From positions 4,216,001-4,280,000 of the forward strand of contig NZ_CP109460.1 of assembly GCF_036227565.1 (NCBI RefSeq): a stretch of 64,000 nt of DNA, in the 5' to 3' direction. The notes under the pieces were generated by a model that ran no database searches, had not been told where the DNA came from, and worked only from the letters and a program-made list of their open reading frames with translations. The first letter of the stretch is position 1; the number at the start of each line of letters is the position of its first letter. This stretch comes from Streptomyces sp. NBC_01454. Its GTDB lineage: Bacteria > Actinomycetota > Actinomycetes > Streptomycetales > Streptomycetaceae. This document shows, one piece after another, positions 51,232 to 58,866 of this stretch. A program made the translations under genes and the position numbers.

Positions 51232-51957
51232 TCACTTTCCCTTGTCTGCTTCGCCCATGGGGCCTGATCCGGCCGCTTTTGCCGCCGGATCCGCTGCGCC
51301 GGACGTGCCGGCCGGGTCCTCGAAGCGGAACGACTCCGCGATCGCGTCGAAGACGTCGTAGAACTGGTCGGCCAGATCCACGTTGGGGGTGGAGCTGGCG
51401 AGCACCAGATAGTCCCGGCTGTTCGGCACCGGGATCAGGGTGTGCCGCACCGCGGTGGGCACGGGCGTCCCCCGGTGGTCCACGTCCTCGATCCTGCTGA
51501 TCCGCCCGGCCGCTCCGACTCCCGGCAGTTCCACCAACTCCACCTCGCCGGGCGGCAGTCCGGTGCCCTCCGCCGCGGTGCCGAGCTGCATGCCGGCCGC
51601 CATGACGAGGTCCGCCAGATCCTCCGACTGATCCTCGGGAACGGAGATGCGCAGCACGACCGTCGTGGCGCTGAGCACCAGGGGGCCGCTGCCCGCGCGC
51701 AGAATCCTGAGCATCCCCGACGCCCGCAGCGCGCCCTGCGCGTGCGCCTCACGGGCGGTGCGCCGGGTACTGCGGATCAGCGCGTCCACCTGCTCGCGGG
51801 TCAGCTGCGGGGCCTGCTTCACCTCGGACTCGATACGGCGGCGGATCGACGCGTCCCGGGTGCTCGGGTCGAGGTCGAGATGCCACCAGGAGTCGGGGAA
51901 CCTCAGTGTGTAGCCCGCGGGCGCGCCCGCGTGCTGCTCCGTGACCGGCTGCGTCAT
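51232..51957 (-). CDS. Adaptor-like protein of the T7SS effector operon
   Basis: 241 residues. Starts MTQPVTEQHAGAPAGYTLRFPDSWWHLDLDP; a central helix-rich part is followed by a beta-rich C-terminal half (LVLSATTVVLRISVP and RDYLVLASSTPNVDLADQFYDVFDAIAESF) of the Mog1/PsbP-like pattern. It sits between the WXG100 and toxin genes in every sense one operon (10 bp before the toxin start). It probably works as a secretion chaperone or adaptor for the toxin; this role is inferred from position. Ends with an Ala/Gly-rich tail. AAAGG precedes the ATG. Confidence 0.6.
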   Translation of the reverse strand: MTQPVTEQHAGAPAGYTLRFPDSWWHLDLDPSTRDASIRRRIESEVKQAPQLTREQVDALIRSTRRTAREAHAQGALRASGMLRILRAGSGPLVLSATTVVLRISVPEDQSEDLADLVMAAGMQLGTAAEGTGLPPGEVELVELPGVGAAGRISRIEDVDHRGTPVPTAVRHTLIPVPNSRDYLVLASSTPNVDLADQFYDVFDAIAESFRFEDPAGTSGAADPAAKAAGSGPMGEADKGK

Positions 51958-51988
51958 GACGCCTTTCCCTTCCGCACGACGTCTCCCG

Positions 51989-52303
51989 TCACGCGTCCTT
52001 CTTCGATTTCTCCAGCGAGTTGGCGGTGTCGTCGTCCGTCTTCGTGAAGTTCTCGGAGATCTTGTCCGTGTTCTCGGAGAACGTCTTCACGTTGTCGTGG
52101 ACCCGCTCGTGACCTGCCACCCACGCCTTGTCGAACCCGTCGAGGGCCTCGGCGAGGCGGGAGTCACCGGCGACGCTCTTGAACGAGCCGGACTCGCCCG
52201 TGGCGTGGTAGAGCGTCGCGGAATTGCCGATCAGATCCCCGATGTTCTGGAGCTCCCTGGCCGTGTCCTTCAGGTCCTGCACGGGCACGCTGATGCGACC
52301 CAT
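51989..52303 (-). CDS. WXG100-family protein (second)
   Basis: 104 residues, two long helices around a KAWVAGHE hairpin in place of a strict WXG (Trp at about 61). N-terminal helix LKDTARELQNIGDLIGN, C-terminal helix VKTFSENTDKISENFTK. Small helical-hairpin proteins like this are exported by type VII systems, usually as dimers. GAGAGGGG lies 6 nt before ATG 52303. Followed by the adaptor gene in the same operon. The C-terminal YxxxD/E export signal is not clear. Confidence 0.8.
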   Translation of the reverse strand: MGRISVPVQDLKDTARELQNIGDLIGNSATLYHATGESGSFKSVAGDSRLAEALDGFDKAWVAGHERVHDNVKTFSENTDKISENFTKTDDDTANSLEKSKKDA

Positions 52304-52378
52304 CGGTGTCCCCTCTCCTGCTCCGGCCGTCCGGCCCCGCCCTCACCGGGAGGACGGGGCCGGACGAGGCGGGGCACG

Positions 52379-52678
52379 TCAGCCGATGGAGCCGGACGTC
52401 TGGTCGTCGGTGTCGACGAACGCGTCGGCGACCTGCTTGATGAACTCGCTGACGCCCTGCAGGCCCTCGATCGCCTTCTCGGTCCCGTTCTTGTACTCCT
52501 CCCAGTACGGGCGGAACTTGGTCTCGGACCCGGGGGTGGCGTAGGCCGCCTCGACCATCTCGTCCATCTTGGTGTTGGCCTCGTGGAGGCTCTGCTGCAT
52601 CAGTTCCTTCTGGTTCTGAAGCCAGGTCGACGCCTCCCGCATCTCGTCCGGGCTGATATGGATGTTGCCGCCGGCCAT
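52379..52678 (-). CDS. WXG100-family protein (first)
   Basis: 99-residue helical-hairpin protein. Helix 1 (SPDEMREASTWLQNQKELMQQ), turn with PYWEEYKNG (Trp in the WxG-like position), helix 2 (GLQGVSEFIKQVADAFVDTD). It probably pairs with the second WXG100 protein as a secreted dimer and opens the five-gene toxin operon. AAGGA lies 7 nt before ATG 52678. No promoter identified in the 130 bp upstream. Confidence 0.88.
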   Translation of the reverse strand: MAGGNIHISPDEMREASTWLQNQKELMQQSLHEANTKMDEMVEAAYATPGSETKFRPYWEEYKNGTEKAIEGLQGVSEFIKQVADAFVDTDDQTSGSIG

Positions 52679-53117
52679 GCCGATTCCTTCCCTCGCTGCG
52701 TATCGCCGCGGCCACCGGGGCCGCGCACACGGGGCTGTACGGGGCATCTTCCGGGGCGGTTCACGCCTGTTGCGGAACGGTGACGAAAGCAGCGGGGGAC
52801 GCGCTGACCGGCCCGGGCAACGAACAAGGCCCAGGTCGCCGACCTGGGCCTCAACTAGGGAGCGGGGGCAGGGAGCTGAACCCGGCGGGGGCCGGTCCGG
52901 ACGCACGCCTGAAAGTGCATCAGGCAGGACTGTTTCCGAGCTGAGGCGCATCGCCCGAGGGAAGCGGCTGCGATGCCCTGGCACTTGCGCAAAGAGGCGA
53001 ATGGGCGGTCAGCCACTGCCGATTGCGGGAATTCGGGCAAGCGGGCCGGACGCATCCGCCTCGGTGCTCAGGGGACACGGGGACGGGCTGCGCCCCCTGA
53101 GCTCGCCGGAAGCACGG
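52679..53117. other. Intergenic region containing the left island repeat
   Basis: 439 bp between the T7SS operon promoter side and the membrane protein gene. It carries the left direct repeat (52815-52866) and decayed tRNA-like sequence to about 52890. No gene seen. Confidence 0.6.
52815..52866. repeat. Left copy of the island-flanking repeat (decayed att-like site)
   Basis: About 52 bp match the segment at 63443 with only a few mismatches. It contains a perfect 11-bp hairpin (AGGCCCAGGTC, GCC loop) then CTCAACTAGGGAGCGGG. The right copy continues into a tRNA-Gly 3' end; here the corresponding part (GGGAGCTGAACCCGG to about 52890) is a degenerate version of it. Confidence 0.8.
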
Positions 53118-53693
53118 TCAGAGACGTCGCAGCCAGGCAGCTGCTCCGTGCCCGACGGCGAGGTAAACCAGCGCGGGGAGGGCGAAGTTGAAGAACACAC
53201 GCAGCCCTTCCGTCTTCATGATGAAGATGTCCTGCGACCAGCCGGCGAGCCAGTTGGCCACACCGCGGACGAAGTCGACGAAGACATTCGCATGATTCGC
53301 GTCGAGCAGATACAGCAGGATCCACAGCCCGAGAAATCCCGCGGCGACGTCCGCGAGGCTGTGAATGATCAAGGCGATTCGGTCTGCTCCCATTCCTCTC
53401 CGGTTTCCTCGCCGACTCTCCCTGGTGTGGTAGGGGGTGTGTGGTGGCGCGGCGTTGTACGGGTCGGCCGGGGCAGGCTGGTACGGCGAGGGCGAATTGC
53501 TGGGATGCGGAGCAGGCGCTCCGGTATTCGGGAGCGGAGTCATATCGCCGCCGTTCGGCGAGTTTGATCCGCCGTGGTAGGGAGAGTTTGAACTGGAACC
53601 GTATGGGCGATTTTGCGGTATGCCGTCATTGAGGTAACTCACGGTGCCGTGCATTTCCCGTTGAATGATTCCGAAACTCCCTTCACCGCTCAT
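53118..53693 (-). CDS. Two-helix membrane protein with disordered N-terminus
   Basis: 191 residues. The first ~95 are Pro/Ser/Asn/Gly-rich and disordered; the C-terminal ~95 contain RIALIIHSLADVAAGFLGLWILLYLLD (helix 1), an amphipathic VFVDFVRGVANWLAGW and ALPALVYLAVGHGAAAWLRRL (helix 2). Nearly the same C-terminal domain forms the whole of the divergent protein at 54121-54456, so the pair is a duplication in opposite orientation. ATG 53693 with GAGGG 11 nt upstream; an internal ATG at 53654 is possible. Function unknown. Confidence 0.68.
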   Translation of the reverse strand: MSGEGSFGIIQREMHGTVSYLNDGIPQNRPYGSSSNSPYHGGSNSPNGGDMTPLPNTGAPAPHPSNSPSPYQPAPADPYNAAPPHTPYHTRESRRGNRRGMGADRIALIIHSLADVAAGFLGLWILLYLLDANHANVFVDFVRGVANWLAGWSQDIFIMKTEGLRVFFNFALPALVYLAVGHGAAAWLRRL

Positions 53694-54120
53694 TCACATC
53701 GTTGCCCTCGGGCCGCCACTTCGCGGTTGATGGCCGAGGGCGCGGACGGCCGGGGGGACCGCCCGCGCCGCGCGCGGCAACTTGAAGCGGGGGGACCGCA
53801 ACATCAAGGCACCGCGCGGCCGAAATGGATCGGCACCACCCACTGCGGCGCGCCGGCCGAAAGCGTCACACGTCACCCGTTGACCAGCGGTCACACACGC
53901 ACACGACCGGACGCCTGGCACAGCGCACATCACTCCGCATACCGGACCTACCGCGCGGCCGGGTAACGCGGCAGCGTCCTGCGACGCAGAACCGGATACG
54001 GGCGCGAGATCGCCCTGCTGTGCGATCACGGTCAGGGTGACTCCTGTGGGGGGTGGCCGCCCTGTCCGTGATCGCTCTCCCCTGTCGTCGATGCGCTGCG
54101 TAAGCCGGAATGCGACTCCC
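53694..54120. other. Intergenic region between the paralogous pair
   Basis: 427 bp, divergent promoters of the two paralogous membrane proteins. No gene or recognised site; frames are random. An in-frame upstream extension of the plus-strand gene (to 54037) has no good start. Confidence 0.45.
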
Positions 54121-54456
54121 ATGAGCCACATGCCCCAGTCCCTGCCCGTAGATGATCGGTACAAGGGCGGCCGTGGCGGTACCGCCGCCCAGCGGACGGC
54201 CTTGATCATCCACACGATCGCCGACGTGGCCGCCGCGTTCCTGGGGCTCTGGATCCTGCTCTACCTGCTCGACGCGAACCAGGGCAATGTCTTCGTCCAG
54301 TTCGTGAGGGGCATGGCGGATTCGCTCGGCTGGTGGGCGCGGGACATCTTCACCGTGGGCACCCAGGGCCTGCGCGTGGTCCTCAACTACGCCCTGCCTG
54401 CCGCGCTCTATCTGCTCGCCGGACACCTGATCGCCGGACGGGTGCGCCGGCTCTGA
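54121..54456 (+). CDS. Two-helix membrane protein (paralogue)
   Basis: 111 residues, essentially the C-terminal domain of the divergent neighbour at 53118-53693. Shared blocks: ALIIHTIADVAA, FLGLWILLYLLDAN, NVFVQFVRG, DIF, TQGLRV and ALPAALYLLAGH with terminal RRL. The N-terminus is short. ATG 54121 has a weak GGA upstream. It ends close to the monooxygenase remnant on the other strand. Function unknown; a small membrane subunit or stress protein is conceivable. Confidence 0.68.
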   Translation: MSHMPQSLPVDDRYKGGRGGTAAQRTALIIHTIADVAAAFLGLWILLYLLDANQGNVFVQFVRGMADSLGWWARDIFTVGTQGLRVVLNYALPAALYLLAGHLIAGRVRRL

Positions 54457-54468
54457 CCACGTCCGGCT

Positions 54469-54756
54469 ATATGTGCTGACGGGCACACCGCGAAGCTCAA
54501 AGTGTGGTCCGCGGAAGGCGTCGAAGAGCCGGAGCGACCGCCCGTCCGCCTCCGTGCAGAGCGCGTCGGGGGCGCGGTCGCCGGCCCGCAGCGCGTCGTC
54601 CGGCAGGTCTTCCCGGCGGTCCTCGGAGAGCGGCCCGCCGCGGTAGCCGATGTCGAGTTGGTGGGTCTCGGCGCCGCGCCGGCGCCCCCAGGTCCCCTGC
54701 CGTTGCTGGGTGCGGCCGTGCAGCCGGGTGCTGAGGCTGAGTACACCGGTGGCCAT
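54469..54756 (-). pseudogene. Remnant of an FAD-dependent monooxygenase C-terminus
   Basis: A minus-strand frame beginning MATGVLSLSTRLHG contains GAETHQLDIGYRGGPLS, then RAGDRAPDAL and SLRLFDAFRGPHFEL. This matches the C-terminal thioredoxin-like domain of PHBH-type aromatic hydroxylases such as rifampicin or polyketide monooxygenases. The FAD-binding ~400 residues are absent, and the frame runs on beyond homology at both ends, so this is a truncated relic. It is sandwiched between the hydrolase and membrane protein genes. Confidence 0.65.
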
Positions 54757-54804
54757 CGCGGCCCTCAGCCGCCAAGCCGGTGCCGGTGTTCCCCGCCGCA
54801 GGCC

Positions 54805-55743
54805 CTACGCGTCGACCGCGGCGGGGTCGAGGGAGTCGACGTCCTCCATGAAGCTCAGCATCCGGGCGTTGACGATGTCGGGGTGGTCGATCTGCGGTCC
54901 GTGGCCGGTCGCGGCGATGATCTCGGCGCGGGCCCCGGGGATCAGGCGCGGCACCCGCTCCAGCTGCCGCTGCGGGTGTACCAGCAGGCTGCGCTTGCCC
55001 ATGATGAGGTAGAGCGGGGTCCGGATGGAGCGCAGTGCGTCCTCGGTCAGCGGCAGCGGTGCGGGGCGGCGGGTCCGGAACGCGCGGGCGCCCGCCTGGA
55101 TCCACTTCCGCACCTCGGGAACGGCGATGACCGGCTGCTCCAGCCAGGAGGCGAGGCGCGGGCGCAGCGCTTTGGGGGCGAAGCTGGCGAAGAGGCTCAC
55201 GAAGACCCAGGCGAAGAAGCGCAGGCCCACCTTCTCCAGGCCGCCCGGGTCGAGGGCGGTGACCGAGGCGAGCCGCCCGGGCCGGCGGTGCGCCTGGTTG
55301 AGCACCAGCCAGCCGCCGTAGGACGAGCCGACGAGGTGGACCTGGTCGAGGCCGAGCGCCTCGAGGGCCTCGTCCATCCACTGCGCGGCACGCGCGGGCT
55401 GCCACATGGGCTCGCGGTGGACGCTGCGCCCGGCGTCGCCGGGGGTGTCGAGCGCGTAGACGGGCCGTTCGGCGCTGAGCGCGGGGGTGTTGGGGTACCA
55501 CATCGCCGAGCAGTAGCCCGCGCCTTGGATGAGGACCACCGGAGTGCGGGACTCGGCTGCCGGGTCCGTGGGGCCGTACCGGTAGACGTGCGTGGTGCCG
55601 AAGCTGGTCTCGACGTCCGTCTCGGAACGTGCGGCTGCGCCCTTCGCGTAGACGGCGTCGCAGGCGGCGAAGTAGCGGTCGCGCAGGGTGTCGTTGACGT
55701 AGCGGCCGACGTCGCGGCGCACACGGTTCGTGTTCTCGGGCAC
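54805..55743 (-). CDS. Alpha/beta-hydrolase
   Basis: 312 residues of the alpha/beta-hydrolase superfamily, cytoplasmic. The oxyanion loop is VVLIQGAGYCSAMW near residue 66, the nucleophile elbow VGSSYGGW (Ser about 137) and the catalytic His in AATGHGPQIDHPD near the end; the Asp is probably in the LIMGKRS loop region. GTG 55743 has GGAGG 6 nt upstream; frames from the ATG at 55788 would start inside the operator. Divergent from the TetR gene with 127 bp between, so TetR probably represses it. Substrate unknown: an ester or epoxide hydrolase or thioesterase is possible. Confidence 0.85.
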   Translation of the reverse strand: MPENTNRVRRDVGRYVNDTLRDRYFAACDAVYAKGAAARSETDVETSFGTTHVYRYGPTDPAAESRTPVVLIQGAGYCSAMWYPNTPALSAERPVYALDTPGDAGRSVHREPMWQPARAAQWMDEALEALGLDQVHLVGSSYGGWLVLNQAHRRPGRLASVTALDPGGLEKVGLRFFAWVFVSLFASFAPKALRPRLASWLEQPVIAVPEVRKWIQAGARAFRTRRPAPLPLTEDALRSIRTPLYLIMGKRSLLVHPQRQLERVPRLIPGARAEIIAATGHGPQIDHPDIVNARMLSFMEDVDSLDPAAVDA

Positions 55744-55774
55744 GGGCACCTCCGGGAAGATCCGGTCGTCGTGA

Positions 55775-55810
55775 TACGACCGTACCATGACAATGATACG
55801 GCGGTACCAT
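55775..55810. promoter_or_regulatory. Direct-repeat operator of the TetR/hydrolase pair
   Basis: TACGACCGTACCAT (55775) and TACGGCGGTACCAT (55797) are 14-mers with two differences, spaced 22 bp (two helical turns) apart, in the divergent promoter region. TetR dimers often bind such tandem sites. Confidence 0.7.
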
Positions 55811-55870
55811 AAAGAGGTGCGGGGGGAGCCGGACCGCACACCCCATACCGACGGGCGGAGACACCAGCAC

Positions 55871-56506
55871 ATGCCGAAGCGCGTGAACCACGAGGAACGG
55901 CGCGCCCAGATCGCCGAGGCGCTCATCCAGGTCGCGGGGCGTCGAGGACTGCACGCCGTCGGCATGCGCGACGTGGCCGCAGAGGCCGGCGTGTCACTCC
56001 GGCTCGTGCAGTACTACTTCGAGACCAAGGAGAAGCTGCTCTTCTACGGGCTCCAGCACCTGACCGACCGCTTCACCGCGCGGGTGGGCGCCCGCCTCCG
56101 CGCCGCCGGTCCGAACCCGGGCCCCCGCGCGACCATCGAGGCGCTGCTGCTGGCCTCTCTCCCGACCGACGAGGAGAGCCGCACCTTCCACCTCCTCTAC
56201 AGCTCCTACTCGATCCTGTCCGTGACCGACGAGGCGCTGGCCGCCCAGCCCTTCATCGACAACCCCGACGCCGCGGAGAACGCCCTGACCGGGCTGCTCG
56301 AACAGGCCCAGGCGTCAGGTCTGGCCGATCCCGGTATCGCCGCGCGCACGGAGGCGATCAGCCTGCTGGCAATGGCGGCGACCATGGGCACCAGCATCCT
56401 CGTGGGCCAGCGGAGCCCGGAGTCGGCCATCGCGGTACTGCATCACCACCTGGACCGGATCTTCACGACCGCCGAGACGCAGGCGGCCGGGGAGGGGCCC
56501 ATCTGA
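55871..56506 (+). CDS. TetR-family transcriptional regulator
   Basis: 211 residues. The N-terminal HTH is typical: RRAQIAEALIQVAGRRGLHAVGMRDVAAEAGVSLRLVQYYFETKEKLL (about 9-57). The C-terminal ligand-binding domain of about 140 residues is helical. It would repress the divergent hydrolase gene through the repeated operator and respond to a small molecule. ATG 55871 lies 10 nt after GGAG. The last gene on this side before the lipoprotein operon. Confidence 0.92.
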   Translation: MPKRVNHEERRAQIAEALIQVAGRRGLHAVGMRDVAAEAGVSLRLVQYYFETKEKLLFYGLQHLTDRFTARVGARLRAAGPNPGPRATIEALLLASLPTDEESRTFHLLYSSYSILSVTDEALAAQPFIDNPDAAENALTGLLEQAQASGLADPGIAARTEAISLLAMAATMGTSILVGQRSPESAIAVLHHHLDRIFTTAETQAAGEGPI

Positions 56507-56704
56507 CGTGCCGGTGGCGGAGCAGCACGGTCGGACCATCATGGACCGTGGTCTACCGCTCCTGTGGGCACGATCGGGGCACTGGTCGCTCCCTGCACCA
56601 GCGGGCGCAGCATCCGCTGCACCATGCGCGTCCAACTGCCCGGCGGACGCGGCGTGGAGGACGTCCGAGACGCCCATCAGACCACCGTGTGGGTACAGGC
56701 TGCC

Positions 56705-57448
56705 TCAGCGGACGGTGGGGACCGGCGCGGCGTCACCCTGCGGGAAGTCGAGGGTGGCCCACTTGCCGCCGGCGACCAGGGCGGCGAAGCGGTGCAGGCG
56801 CCCGTCGGCGTCGATCCAGTAGCGGGTGCGGCGTTCGTCGGATCCGGTGGCGGTGCCCGGTGCGGGCGGGGCGGTGTCGCGGGAGTCGGGCGGCCTGGGG
56901 CCGGCGATGACGGTGACGGGGGTGCCGTTCAGCCGTTCGCTGCGCAGCCGGCTCGCGCCTCCCTGGCGCAGCAGTTGGGCGTTCTCCGGGCGGTCCGTGC
57001 CCAGGGAGAGAGCCAGCAGCAGTACGGCGTCGATGGGGTTGGTGCGGGGATCGAGGGGGCGGTGCTGCCAGCCGGAGCGTGGTGGCCTGGCAGGCAGTCG
57101 GCCGTTGGCGGTGGGGTGGAGCCAGGCGCTGCGGACGTCCCAGCGCACGAGGATGTTCTGGCGCTGTCCGGGGACGAGGACGCGGGCGTAGCCGGTGTGT
57201 GTGTTCCAGTCGACGCGGCCGGTGAGTTGCACGGTGCGTCCGGCGGCGGGGACGGCGGCACGGATCTGGCCGCGTACGCGCTGGTAGTTGAGGAATCGTA
57301 CGGTGGACAGCAGCTCGGCCTCGGATGTGGTGAGCGGACGCGGGCCCCCTGCCGCCCGCTCGCCCCGGCCGTCGCCTCCGCCGCATGCGGTCAGGACGAG
57401 GGCGAGTCCGGCCGCGCCCGTGGCGAGCAGGTCACGGCGCCGCATCAC
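56705..57448 (-). CDS. Lipoprotein of the beta-helix operon
   Basis: 247 residues. N-terminus MMRRRDLLATGAAGLALVLTACG has a twin-Arg-like RRRD and lipobox LTAC, so it is probably exported (Tat or Sec) and lipid-anchored. The mature part has VRFLNYQRVRGQIRA, DWNTHTGYARVLVPGQ and a C-terminal domain with RYWIDADGRLHRFAALV, resembling LppX/LprG-like or stress-response beta sandwiches but not identified. GTG 57448 overlaps the stop of the upstream beta-helix gene by GTGA. Its function may be surface-associated, linked to the beta-helix protein. Confidence 0.72.
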   Translation of the reverse strand: MMRRRDLLATGAAGLALVLTACGGGDGRGERAAGGPRPLTTSEAELLSTVRFLNYQRVRGQIRAAVPAAGRTVQLTGRVDWNTHTGYARVLVPGQRQNILVRWDVRSAWLHPTANGRLPARPPRSGWQHRPLDPRTNPIDAVLLLALSLGTDRPENAQLLRQGGASRLRSERLNGTPVTVIAGPRPPDSRDTAPPAPGTATGSDERRTRYWIDADGRLHRFAALVAGGKWATLDFPQGDAAPVPTVR

Positions 57449-58785
57449 GAGCCGCTCCGGCTGTGGGCGGCGAGCAGATCGCGACCCGGCAGGGGGACGC
57501 GGTCCGCGTCGACGGGACCGGGCAGGCCGGTGGCGGCGCGTACCGGGGCGGTGGCGCCGCCGGGCATCTGAGGCTGGTTCGGGGGCTCGGGCACCCTACG
57601 GAAGGGGATACCGGCGGGTGCGGCCGGCCGCGTGAGCGGTGCCGCGGACGTCATCACCGGGCCGTGGGCGTCGGTGGAGCACTGCGGCTGGGTGGCGAGG
57701 TCCTTGGGGGCCGTGGTGGACAGGGCGTTGTCCGTGAGGCAGTTGCCCCTGCCGGGGGCGCGATCGCTGGCCGCGTACACGGCATCGACTCCATTGCTGT
57801 GGAAGGTGTTCGCGGTGATCGCGTTGCCGGTCGGCGGGACGTCCTCGGCGGACATGAGGACCAGTCCGGCGCGCGGGTTCCCCTCGATCCAGTTGTTGCG
57901 CACGGAGTTGCGCTGGCCGCCCGCGATGCCGATGCCGATGCCGAAGCCGCCGTCGGCCTGCTGGGGCGTCTTCGGCTCGGCGTTGTCGGCGACGAGATTG
58001 CCCGCCACGACGGCGCCGTGCTGAGGCACGAACGCTTCCAGATAGTCGGAGTTGACGGTCATTCCCACGCGGTTGTGGGTGAAGCGGTTGCGCAGTACCC
58101 ACATCTTCTCGCTGGCGTTGGTGCCCTCGTAGCCGACGGCGTTGTACTCGGCGACGTTGTCGCTCACCACGACGTTGCACGGCCTGCACTGGCCGACGTA
58201 CAAGCCCGAATCGGCCCCGCCGGAGGTGTGATCGTGGTCCAGCCGCCCGTTCTGCGCGTTGAAGGCGTAGATGCCGTAGAGGCCGTTGTGGGCGGAGGTC
58301 ACATAGCTGACCCGGAAGCCTTGCAGCGGCGGGAACTTCTCGGGGTCCAGGTGCTCGTATCCGTTGCTGCCGCGGGCCAGGCCCTGCCCGTCCTGAGCCA
58401 TGCCGGTCACCAGCACGCCGTTGAGCAGGTGGTCGCGGACGGTGAGGTTCTCCACCGCCACGCCGGAGCCGGTCACCACGATGCCGTTGTGCCGCCGGCC
58501 CTGCCCGTCGATGATCACGCGGTTGCGGTCGGTGCCGCGCAGCACGATGCGGTCGGCGGGGATCCGCACGGTCTCGTGGTAGACGCCGGGCGAGACCAGG
58601 ACCAGGTCACCGGGCCGGGCGCGTCCGACGGCCGCGCTGATCGTACGGGCGTCCTGCGGCACCCGGATGGTCTGTGGCGCAGGGGCCTTGGCGGCGCCAT
58701 CTTCCTCGTCGGACGGTGCACAACCCCCCGCCGCGAGAAGCATGCCGATCAGGCAGATGAACAGGGTGATGCGGCCTCGGAACAC
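57445..58785 (-). CDS. Right-handed parallel beta-helix lipoprotein
   Basis: 446 residues. Signal peptide with lipobox AAGGC (Cys about 22). From about 38 the protein has coils of a parallel beta-helix: PGVYHETVRIPADRIVLRGTDR, IVVTGSGVAVENLTVRDHLLNGV, GLYGIYAFNAQNGRLDHDHTSGGADSGLYVGQ and GMTVNSDY. This is the pectate-lyase/carbohydrate-binding type fold of surface proteins. The C-terminal ~80 residues are Pro/Ala-rich. Operon with the lipoprotein at 56705-57448. It may bind or modify an extracellular polysaccharide; no catalytic residues recognised. Confidence 0.83.
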   Translation of the reverse strand: MFRGRITLFICLIGMLLAAGGCAPSDEEDGAAKAPAPQTIRVPQDARTISAAVGRARPGDLVLVSPGVYHETVRIPADRIVLRGTDRNRVIIDGQGRRHNGIVVTGSGVAVENLTVRDHLLNGVLVTGMAQDGQGLARGSNGYEHLDPEKFPPLQGFRVSYVTSAHNGLYGIYAFNAQNGRLDHDHTSGGADSGLYVGQCRPCNVVVSDNVAEYNAVGYEGTNASEKMWVLRNRFTHNRVGMTVNSDYLEAFVPQHGAVVAGNLVADNAEPKTPQQADGGFGIGIGIAGGQRNSVRNNWIEGNPRAGLVLMSAEDVPPTGNAITANTFHSNGVDAVYAASDRAPGRGNCLTDNALSTTAPKDLATQPQCSTDAHGPVMTSAAPLTRPAAPAGIPFRRVPEPPNQPQMPGGATAPVRAATGLPGPVDADRVPLPGRDLLAAHSRSGS

Positions 58786-58866
58786 GATTCCCCTTCAGCG
58801 GTTTCTCGAACGGCAGCATGGGGAGAATTGCTGACAATTGCCCCTCAATACTGGCAAGATGGAGTA

